Shown here: one piece after another, positions 7,848 through 14,257 of the stretch | Numbering within the stretch: position 1 is the first letter of the stretch | Layout of the letters: each line of letters starts with the position of its first letter | Source: Thermoflexales bacterium | Lineage (GTDB): Bacteria; Chloroflexota; Anaerolineae; Fen-1058 | Direction of reading: 5' to 3' | Assembly (NCBI GenBank): GCA_030834835.1 | Contig: JAUQXD010000155.1 | Location: forward strand, 1-19,509 | DNA: 19,509 nucleotides | Made by a program: the position numbers and the translations under genes | The notes under the pieces: generated by a model | Databases searched by the model: none | What the model was told of the DNA's origin: nothing | What the model saw: the letters and a program-made list of their open reading frames with translations, nothing else

Positions 7848-9734
7848 TTACCTCCGCCGCACGGAGATGATTAATCCGCCGAATATCACTAACGCCAGCA
7901 GGCCCAACATCAACGTATCCAAATGCAGTGTGGCTGTTAGGGCTTTGAGCGTAATGGCTGTTGGTGTCATTGAATAGTTGACAACGACACTGTTTGAAAA
8001 CGCTGGAACGTTAACAAAGGTGCTTCGAATACCGCCATTGGAATCGGTGAACACGTAGAACCGAGTAGGAATGTCGGCCGCCCCAATAAGGGTAGTACTT
8101 AATTGCTGTGCGCCCCAATCGTAGAACCCACTGGCAATATTGGCGGTCTGCATCGCCCGGACATACTGGGCGGCGTAGTCGATCGTCACATATTCTGGCT
8201 GATATGAGGCAATTCCGTTTGTCACACCTGCCATGATGGCATTCCAGTTACTGGGGGAAATCAACTGAATATAGCTGACCTCATGGGTCATCAAAGTTGC
8301 GAGGTCCATGCCATCCAGAGCGCGTTTGAGCCATGTCACACCTCTATTGATGGTTGGCCCTACATCGTTGTCAGGAGCCCACTCGTAACCGGTGATGTCC
8401 CGAATTTCAGTGAGTAAATTGAAAAATTGGCCGTTAAGCTCGGGGTGGCCAGGAATGTTCAGATAGTCGGCATAATAAATCGGAGCACTACATTCGGCAT
8501 TACAGTCCGTTTCATAGCGATTGAAAGGCCCCAGCATCAATCGGGGGGCATTCCAGTAGTCAATGCCTGGTGTGATAACGGTCCCCACAAACTCCACACC
8601 CCAGTCCCTCAAATGACTGAACACATTGGTACCGATTCGATAATAGTGAGGCACAACATACTTTGAGATGGGAATCTGATTGGTGGTGTGCCAGGCAGTC
8701 GCTTCGACAAAATATTGATCCACGATTTGGTCGGAGAAATCGCCGCAACAGCCCATATAGAAAAAGTCGCTGTAGGCTCGTGAATGAATCGCGACGGTCA
8801 TATTGCCGGCATCGACTAGTGTTTTCAGGTGGGGGATATCCTGCACTTCATTCAGGAACAAGCCGCCCCACGGTTTCCAGCCATACTGGTTGGCCGTGTC
8901 CACCCACCAGAAAAGGCCGGTCACGTCGTCGACGCGCATCGTGACGAAGGGGGGCAGCCCCTGCATCACAAAGGGCTTGCGAGCCGCCCACACGATGCCT
9001 CGCCAGATCAAATCATCAAACCCGCGCACAGGGCCCCACACATCGGCATGCATCCAGTCGTAGCTAGTCCATTGCACGGCGCGGCCTTGTCCGTAAGTTG
9101 TTGCAGCCAGCAGGGGATCTGTACCAATGTTGACCAAAGCCGCTGCTTGTGACGGCAGGGTGACTCTGACCGGAGTAATAGCAGCCTGTAAGGCGTACGA
9201 TGCATTCGTGGGTTGGGCCGCGACGATATAGTTACCAAGGATGGGAGACGAATTGATAGTAACGCCGGAAGAGCCCAGCGCGGTTGCGTACCCGAATCCG
9301 AAAACGTTCTGAACGTATTGGTAATACGGCGCAAAACTCGAATCAGCCAGGACATTGTCGAAATTCAACAAACCCGTTCCTTGATTGACCGCGTTGGAAA
9401 TGAGCTGTTGTTCCGTTGCATCTAGATAAGCGTGCAGTGGATCCAGCTGGCTGTGCCCAACGATAACGAGCGCATAGGACGCAAGATCGGCGGGCACGGG
9501 CGTAGCAGCGATGTCCACCACCGTATACGGAACCCCGAAATGATCGAGATACGGCTGAATATACCGCGCGCACTCCTGGTAGTTGGCACTGGCTGAATTC
9601 ACCAACACTACCGAGTCAGATCGCGTTGTGAAGGCCTGACTGCTCACGGGTGTCTCCATAGATGGGAGCATGACCAAAGCCGCCACTACGGCCAACGGTA
9701 TGGTTGTCCGCAGAGTTCGACGGTTAGTTGACAT
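7848..9734 (-). CDS. Secreted, membrane-anchored GATase-like + NodB-like deacetylase protein, 628 aa
   Basis: Paralog of the N-terminal half of the next gene (about two thirds identical by eye over 590 residues). It has a signal peptide (residues 1-34, ending ETPVSSQA), a GATase-like region about 40-245 (VVLVNS, YTVVDI, YALVIVGH) and a NodB-like region about 260-495. The putative metal and catalytic residues match those of the paralog: D269-D270 (MRVDD), H317 (AIHSR), H363 (VVPHYY) and H484 (THE). A single helix (about 606-624) with tail ISVRRR anchors the C-terminus, so the body should face outside. The start at 9734 is set by AAGGA at 7 nt and by the signal peptide; the longer in-frame ATG at 9968 would overlap the transporter gene. 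Deacetylation of an extracellular amino-sugar glycan is the likely job. The family is only partly recognised, and the degenerate first motif leaves activity unproven. Confidence 0.8.
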   Translation of the reverse strand: MSTNRRTLRTTIPLAVVAALVMLPSMETPVSSQAFTTRSDSVVLVNSASANYQECARYIQPYLDHFGVPYTVVDIAATPVPADLASYALVIVGHSQLDPLHAYLDATEQQLISNAVNQGTGLLNFDNVLADSSFAPYYQYVQNVFGFGYATALGSSGVTINSSPILGNYIVAAQPTNASYALQAAITPVRVTLPSQAAALVNIGTDPLLAATTYGQGRAVQWTSYDWMHADVWGPVRGFDDLIWRGIVWAARKPFVMQGLPPFVTMRVDDVTGLFWWVDTANQYGWKPWGGLFLNEVQDIPHLKTLVDAGNMTVAIHSRAYSDFFYMGCCGDFSDQIVDQYFVEATAWHTTNQIPISKYVVPHYYRIGTNVFSHLRDWGVEFVGTVITPGIDYWNAPRLMLGPFNRYETDCNAECSAPIYYADYLNIPGHPELNGQFFNLLTEIRDITGYEWAPDNDVGPTINRGVTWLKRALDGMDLATLMTHEVSYIQLISPSNWNAIMAGVTNGIASYQPEYVTIDYAAQYVRAMQTANIASGFYDWGAQQLSTTLIGAADIPTRFYVFTDSNGGIRSTFVNVPAFSNSVVVNYSMTPTAITLKALTATLHLDTLMLGLLALVIFGGLIISVRRR

Positions 9735-9741
9735 GGCATTT

Positions 9742-9746
9742 TCCTT
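9742..9746 (-). promoter_or_regulatory. Ribosome binding site fixing the start at 9734
   Basis: The minus-strand sequence AAGGA (within GAAGGAAAATGCC) lies 7 nt before the ATG at 9734. It supports that start over an in-frame ATG at 9968, which would add 78 residues without any recognisable feature. Confidence 0.65.
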
Positions 9747-9793
9747 CGATGAATTGGCATGACGGTTTGTCTCCGCGGCCAGTGGAATGATGT

Positions 9794-10174
9794 TTAACTT
9801 CGTGCAGCTATGAATAGTCCCACACACACGATCCCGACCCCCAGCCAGCGCGTAATTGGCACCACTTCGCCAAACAGCGTCCCAGACAGGGCGAGGACCA
9901 GTACAATAGGCAGGCCCATGAACGGATAGGCAAAGCTCAAGTCGCTGTGTGACACGGCGACCATCCATGACAACGCAGCGACAACCGCACTTCCCAAACC
10001 AAGCACGACTTTCAAGTTGGCAAACGCGCGCAGGATCAATTGAGTGACGTCCGTGGCCTGACCGAGACCAACGCTTACCTCGCGCATACCCTGTTTGACC
10101 AATAGTTGGCCCACGACGGTAAAGATAATTGTGACCAGGATGAAAAGCAGGCCCATCGGCGACTCGCGGTTCAT
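9794..10174 (-). CDS. SMR/EamA-type small membrane transporter (ArnE/ArnF-like), 126 aa
   Basis: Four predicted helices (about residues 7-24, 50-70, 79-97 and 107-124), with VTIIFTVVGQLLVKQGM in helix 1 and FAYPFMGLPIVLVLAL in helix 3. The size and pattern fit the small multidrug resistance/EamA half-transporters. ArnE/ArnF, which flip undecaprenyl-phosphate aminoarabinose, belong to this group. Proteins of this size work as dimers. The start is 6 nt after the wecE stop, and GGGAG inside the last wecE codons can serve as its ribosome binding site, which suggests translational coupling. Placed with a GT2 polyprenyl-phosphate transferase, it is best read as a lipid-linked monosaccharide flippase. 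A drug or metabolite exporter is the alternative. Confidence 0.8.
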   Translation of the reverse strand: MNRESPMGLLFILVTIIFTVVGQLLVKQGMREVSVGLGQATDVTQLILRAFANLKVVLGLGSAVVAALSWMVAVSHSDLSFAYPFMGLPIVLVLALSGTLFGEVVPITRWLGVGIVCVGLFIAARS

Positions 10175-10180
10175 GCTAAT

Positions 10181-11377
10181 TTACTCCCGCTCCGATTGAG
10201 GCGCAGTAATCGTAGCAGCTGTGACTAACCGCGCGGGCTCCGTTTGAAACTGCTGAATAGCCGCCACGACCTGCGCCTGAATCTCCTCGGTCAGATCGTT
10301 GTAAAACGGCAGTCTCAGCAACCGGTCGCTAATGTCTTCAGTTACAGGGCAGTCCCCTTCTTTTCCACCGAATCGGCGTCCCATATCTGACAAGTGCAGC
10401 GGCAAATAGTGGAACACGCTTACGATACCCTGCTCTTTCAAATGTCTGATCAAGGCTTGTCGTTGATCAAGCGAACCCATCAGCAAGTAGAACATGTGAT
10501 AGGGTTGTTCGCAATGTGGCGGCACGACCGGCAATCGAACATCGTGCGCCGCTGCCCAACCCTGCAATTGTTGGTTGTAACCGTGCCAGATCTGGCGGCG
10601 TTTCGCCTGAATCTGTTCGCGGGTTTCCAGTTGGGCGTACAGGAAAGCCGCCAGGATATCTGAAGGCAGATAACTTGAGCCGATGTCTGTCCAAGTGTAT
10701 TTGTCCACTTGCCCTCGAAAGAATCGGCTGCGATTGGTGCCTTTTTCCCGAATGATCTCCGCCCGCTCAATGTATTGCGGATCGTTGATCAATAGTGCGC
10801 CGCCTTCACCGCAAATGATGTTCTTAGTTTCGTGGAAACTTTGCGTGGCCATGGCGCCAAATGTACCCAATAAGCGGCCCTGATACTTGCCGAACAGGCC
10901 ATGCGCGTTATCCTCAACCACCGGTATATGATGCCGCGCCGCGATATTCAGGATGGAGTCCATCTCGCACCCGACACCCGCGTAGTGAACGGGCACAATG
11001 GCTTTGGTCCGCGGCGTGATCAGCCGCTCCAGCTGGCTCTCGTCCAGATTTAAGGTGTCGGCCCGGATATCGATAAAGACTGGCCTGGCGCCGCGTAAGA
11101 CAAAGGCATTGACCGTCGAGACGAACGTAAAGGCCGGGACAATCACTTCATCGCCAGGTTGAATGTCGAGCAGGAGCGCTGCCATCTCAAGCGCGTGCGT
11201 GCACGATGTCGTCAGTAGCGCCCTGGGAACGCCCAGTATTTGCTCGAGCAACGTGTGGCACTTCTTGCTGAACGGTCCATCACCGGATACCCAGCCAAGC
11301 TCGATCGCCTGCGCGATATACGCCGGCTCTGTGCCACATAGATAAGGTTTATTGAAGGGAATGATGTTTGTGTTCAT
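10181..11377 (-). CDS. wecE: dTDP-4-amino-4,6-dideoxygalactose transaminase (WecE/RffA), 398 aa
   Basis: A PLP-dependent DegT/DnrJ/EryC1-family sugar aminotransferase. In the family, WecE converts dTDP-4-keto-6-deoxy-D-glucose to dTDP-4-amino-4,6-dideoxy-D-galactose using glutamate, in the cytoplasm. Long segments match the enterobacterial enzyme as I remember it: EMAALLLDIQPGDEVI, AIVPVHYAGVGCEMD, AEIIREKGTNRS, FFRGQVDKYTW and DIGSSYLPSD. The PLP lysine is K185 in SFHETKN, and D156 (VVED) should contact the pyridine nitrogen. The length fits (E. coli 376). I chose the ATG at 11377 because MNTNIIPFNKPY aligns with the family start; an ATG at 11413 would add 12 residues inside the preceding gene. 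It begins 2 nt after the wecD-like gene, in the same order as in E. coli. The 4-keto substrate must come from RmlA/RmlB encoded outside the window. Confidence 0.93.
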   Translation of the reverse strand: MNTNIIPFNKPYLCGTEPAYIAQAIELGWVSGDGPFSKKCHTLLEQILGVPRALLTTSCTHALEMAALLLDIQPGDEVIVPAFTFVSTVNAFVLRGARPVFIDIRADTLNLDESQLERLITPRTKAIVPVHYAGVGCEMDSILNIAARHHIPVVEDNAHGLFGKYQGRLLGTFGAMATQSFHETKNIICGEGGALLINDPQYIERAEIIREKGTNRSRFFRGQVDKYTWTDIGSSYLPSDILAAFLYAQLETREQIQAKRRQIWHGYNQQLQGWAAAHDVRLPVVPPHCEQPYHMFYLLMGSLDQRQALIRHLKEQGIVSVFHYLPLHLSDMGRRFGGKEGDCPVTEDISDRLLRLPFYNDLTEEIQAQVVAAIQQFQTEPARLVTAATITAPQSERE

Positions 11378-11379
11378 GG

Positions 11380-12138
11380 TCAGATTTCTCGCGAGGTACA
11401 ATTGGGCATCCATTTATGATACCATAGCTGAACGGACCGAACTAAGAAACCGCACCGCTGATAGAGGCGTTGGGCCGCAATATTACGGCCCTGGGTTACT
11501 ACCTCCACTGACTCGACGGACTGATCGGCGAACCATTGCATGGCCTGATGCGTTAGATATTGTCCCATGCCCTTACCGTGGGCTTCCTCGCTCATCCCGA
11601 CGAGACCAACCTGACCCTGTGCGCCCTGCCGGTGACAGGAAAAGTACCCGACCGGTTGCCCGTTCAGCTCGGCCACAAGCACATGATCGGCGTGCCCCTC
11701 ACAGCTGCGCTTGATCCACAACTCATATAAGGCTCCACAGCGTTCCAACGAAAAACATCCATCAAAATAGAAACGAGAGTCTGTATGACTCTTTCGCGCA
11801 ATGGCTTGCAGGGTAAGCACATCGCTGGGAATTACCGGCCGCACGCATCCTTCGCTCGGGCGACCGTTGACCGCTCGGGCTTGCCAGTCCGCAATGCGAC
11901 ACTGCAGCGTCACACGCATATCAACCAGGCGGAAACCATTGTCTTCGGCGAGTCGAATGGTATCCGCATGATCCGAATCAGCCAGAAAGTACAGACAATC
12001 GATCAGGTGATCCGTGCACCACACGTTGATCGCGGCCATGTTTTGTGGTTCCAGCCGGTGCTCAGTGACGCGGCCAATATTCCGGCCAAAAAACTGACTA
12101 TCCCACTCAAGGAGCTGACAGGGTTCAATGGTCTGCAT
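11380..12138 (-). CDS. wecD: WecD-like GNAT N-acetyltransferase, 252 aa
   Basis: WecD acetylates the 4-amino group made by WecE, using acetyl-CoA, to give dTDP-Fuc4NAc. The N-terminal LLEWDSQFFGRNIGRV matches the WecD-type start (L-x-W-x-x-x-FFG). The middle has DSRFYFDGCFSLERCGALY, like the SRF...Y segment of WecD. The C-terminal GNAT core has the acetyl-CoA loop EEAHGKGMGQYL followed by QGRNIAAQRLYQRCGF. The length is slightly above E. coli WecD (224). I chose the ATG at 12138, which overlaps the GT2 gene by 14 nt; an in-frame ATG at 12186 would overlap it by 62 nt and adds residues outside the recognised fold. No strong ribosome binding site is visible, so coupling is likely. The GNAT family is certain; the WecD role rests on similarity and on the adjacent wecE. 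Confidence 0.82.
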   Translation of the reverse strand: MQTIEPCQLLEWDSQFFGRNIGRVTEHRLEPQNMAAINVWCTDHLIDCLYFLADSDHADTIRLAEDNGFRLVDMRVTLQCRIADWQARAVNGRPSEGCVRPVIPSDVLTLQAIARKSHTDSRFYFDGCFSLERCGALYELWIKRSCEGHADHVLVAELNGQPVGYFSCHRQGAQGQVGLVGMSEEAHGKGMGQYLTHQAMQWFADQSVESVEVVTQGRNIAAQRLYQRCGFLVRSVQLWYHKWMPNCTSREI

Positions 12139-13237
12139 GTGACGACATCTCAACTTGGAATGTGTTGCGTCCCAGCGGTTGTTCAACGACTGTATCTGCG
12201 TAATGATCCTGACTCAAGGTGCGCGGCGGCAGCGCCGGCAATTGGACGGAATCCGAGTCGCTGCGCACGACATACGTTGGACGTTCCATCGTGCGAAAGT
12301 GCATTCGCGCCAGGTACTCGCCGATAATACCCAGCGCAAACAACTGCGCACCCGAGAAGATCGCAATGACCGAGGCCAGGAATGGAAAACCGGGCACGCT
12401 GCCGCCTTCAAGTACATAGCGGCCGATCACGAAGAGTAATACGCCAAGCCCGAAAAACGTGAACGCGAATCCAATTAAGCTGGCCAGTTGCAGCGGTGTT
12501 GTGCTAAACCCGGTCATCATGTTCAGCGCATGGGTTGCAAGTTTGCGGAAAGTGTAGTTGGATACGCCCACTACGCGCTCATCGTGTTGTACGGTCACTG
12601 CCGCAAACCGAGTGGTTCCCCAGGTCAACAAAACATCAATTGACAGGAATGGACTTCGGTAGTTGGCAAAGGCGTCACGCACCTGCGTGCGAAAAGCGCG
12701 AAAGGCACTGACATTGCGAGCTGTCGCCGCGCCCATTGCACTCTTCAATGCCAGCTTGGTGACCTGCGAGGCCAGATCGCGCCAAAAGCCATGTTGTTCT
12801 CGTTGGGGCGTGCCATAGACGACATCGTAGCCCTCCGCCAGTTTGTTCAGCAGTTTAGCCATCTCTTCCGGCGGGTTTTGCAGGTCATCGTCTATCGTGA
12901 CGAGGATTTCATGCTGTGCGGCCCGGATGCCACATAGCAATGCATTGTGTTGGCCGTAATTTCGCATCAGGTTGATGCCTCGGACCCAGGGATAATCCTG
13001 AACGATCTGGCCAATCACCTCCCAGGTGTTATCGCGACTTCCATCGTTAACCAGGATCACCTCGTACGCCCGGCTTAACGTCGGCAGTACCTGTGCAAGG
13101 CGCGCTGTCAGGTCTCTCAAGCTGCCTGCGCTGTTATAGGCCGGGACGACAACTGATAACGAACGTGAGTTCGCCTCGAGCAAGTCGTTGTCGTCTGCCT
13201 GTTTGTTTGCTGTTGCCAACGCAGTTTCGCGCTTCAT
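12125..13237 (-). CDS. GT2 polyprenyl-phosphate glycosyltransferase (ArnC/GtrB/DPM1-like), 370 aa
   Basis: It transfers a sugar from a nucleotide donor to undecaprenyl phosphate at the cytoplasmic face. The GT-A domain has VVVPAYNSAGSL (29-40), the nucleotide-binding VNDGSRDNT (63-71) and the metal-binding motif TIDDDLQNPPEE (D116-D118), all typical of ArnC/DPM1-type enzymes. Two C-terminal helices (about 250-273 and 286-310) are followed by GEYLARM-HFRTMERPTYVV, the usual ending of this subfamily. The tail beyond residue 325 has no clear features and makes the protein longer than ArnC (about 320). The ATG overlaps the epimerase stop by 4 nt (ATGA at 13234-13237), so the two are translationally coupled. 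Its likely partners are the small flippase and the GT-C enzyme. The sugar it uses is not readable from sequence; the Fuc4NAc-type product of the next two genes is the natural candidate. Confidence 0.9.
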   Translation of the reverse strand: MKRETALATANKQADDNDLLEANSRSLSVVVPAYNSAGSLRDLTARLAQVLPTLSRAYEVILVNDGSRDNTWEVIGQIVQDYPWVRGINLMRNYGQHNALLCGIRAAQHEILVTIDDDLQNPPEEMAKLLNKLAEGYDVVYGTPQREQHGFWRDLASQVTKLALKSAMGAATARNVSAFRAFRTQVRDAFANYRSPFLSIDVLLTWGTTRFAAVTVQHDERVVGVSNYTFRKLATHALNMMTGFSTTPLQLASLIGFAFTFFGLGVLLFVIGRYVLEGGSVPGFPFLASVIAIFSGAQLFALGIIGEYLARMHFRTMERPTYVVRSDSDSVQLPALPPRTLSQDHYADTVVEQPLGRNTFQVEMSSHADH

Positions 13238-14211
13238 GTTGTAACTAACCTCAACCGTAATTTGGCCGCCAGTGCTTTTTCTGTCTGGGCCAGTGGGCCA
13301 GACAGCACGCTGGATAACCCCTCTGCGAGTGAAATTCCGGGCCGGAAGTTTAGAGCGGCAGCCAGGCGGGCTGCATCTCCCCGGCTGTGCTGGATATCGC
13401 CGACGCGAGCAGCCGCAAATACCGGCTGGATTGACGTGCCCAGCACCTCGTTCAAAGTATCCACCAACTCAATCAACGAAGTACCGTGACCAGATGCAAC
13501 ATTCAGGATTTGTCCTTTCGCCGTGTCACATTCACACGCCAACAGATTGGCCTTTACGACATCGGTGACGTGTACAAAGTCCCGCGTTTGCGAACCATCC
13601 CCGAAGATCAGAGGCGACTGGCCGTCGCGCATGCGTTGCGCGAACCTGGGAATAACCGCCGCGTATTCGCTGGCCGGATCCTGGCGCGGGCCGTAGATGT
13701 TAAAGTATCTTAAGCAAGTCGTCGGCACACCGTAGGTTCGATAAAAGAGCCGGCAATAATTCTCGCCCATTAACTTGGTAGTGGCATAGGGTGACAATGG
13801 GCGCGTCTCGGCAGTTTCGCTGAGGGGGAAGGTGTCGTTGTCCCCGTACACTGCACAGGAACTTGACAGGACGACACGTTTCACACCCGACTCCTGTGCG
13901 GCAAGCAAAACGTTTAACGTGCCAGTAACATTGATCGTGTGGGCGCCCATCGGGTCGGTCATCGATTGCGGTACACTCACCATCGCGGCAAGATGTAATA
14001 TGTAATCGCTGCCGCTCGCTGCGTGGCACACACCGTCTGCATCCCGCACATCGCCTTCAATGATTTCTACACCCGACATGTGACTCAAATTGGCGCGCTT
14101 GCCAGTCGAAAAATTATCGAGCACGCGCACGCGATCGCCGCGTTGAACGAGCGCTTCGACAATGTGTGATCCAATGAAACCCGCCCCACCCGTGACCAAA
14201 AAAGTTGCCAT
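13234..14211 (-). CDS. NAD-dependent nucleotide-sugar 4-epimerase (GalE/WbpP-type extended SDR), 325 aa
   Basis: An extended short-chain dehydrogenase acting on UDP- or dTDP-sugars in the cytoplasm. Visible motifs: the NAD-binding TGGAGFIGSH (7-16), LDNFSTGK, GDVRD (54-58), HLAAMVSVPQS, SSSCAVYGD (116-124), the catalytic Y142-x3-K146 (PYATTK) and RYFNIYGPRQDP (168-179). VYGD is preceded by SCA rather than TDE, so this is an epimerase and not a 4,6-dehydratase of the RmlB type. The NIYGPRQDP-AVIPRF pattern is closest to WbpP/GalE enzymes. I chose the ATG at 14211 (AAGGA at 10 nt; the Rossmann motif begins at once). A longer in-frame start at 14325 would overlap the preceding gene and adds a low-complexity polar stretch. 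It starts 46 nt after the Asp-box gene. It may supply UDP-Gal, UDP-GalNAc or a uronic acid for the main polymer. Confidence 0.9.
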   Translation of the reverse strand: MATFLVTGGAGFIGSHIVEALVQRGDRVRVLDNFSTGKRANLSHMSGVEIIEGDVRDADGVCHAASGSDYILHLAAMVSVPQSMTDPMGAHTINVTGTLNVLLAAQESGVKRVVLSSSCAVYGDNDTFPLSETAETRPLSPYATTKLMGENYCRLFYRTYGVPTTCLRYFNIYGPRQDPASEYAAVIPRFAQRMRDGQSPLIFGDGSQTRDFVHVTDVVKANLLACECDTAKGQILNVASGHGTSLIELVDTLNEVLGTSIQPVFAAARVGDIQHSRGDAARLAAALNFRPGISLAEGLSSVLSGPLAQTEKALAAKLRLRLVTT

Positions 14212-14221
14212 AACTATGTAG

Positions 14222-14226
14222 TCCTT
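14222..14226 (-). promoter_or_regulatory. Ribosome binding site of the epimerase gene
   Basis: The minus-strand sequence AAGGA lies 10 nt before the ATG at 14211. It supports this start over the in-frame ATG at 14325. Confidence 0.5.
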
Positions 14227-14257
14227 GCCTGTTTGATTCTCACCTGGTCCAGATCTT

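Noticed and set aside
9735..9968. 78-residue N-terminal extension of the 628-residue protein from the ATG at 9968
   Set aside because: It would overlap the transporter gene by about 175 nt and place the signal peptide inside the protein. The AAGGA-preceded ATG at 9734 is clearly better.
13234..14211. Calling the SDR gene a dTDP-glucose 4,6-dehydratase (RmlB), which would complete the Fuc4NAc pathway
   Set aside because: RmlB-type enzymes carry TDEVYG at the active site. Here the sequence is SSSCAVYG, which fits epimerases.
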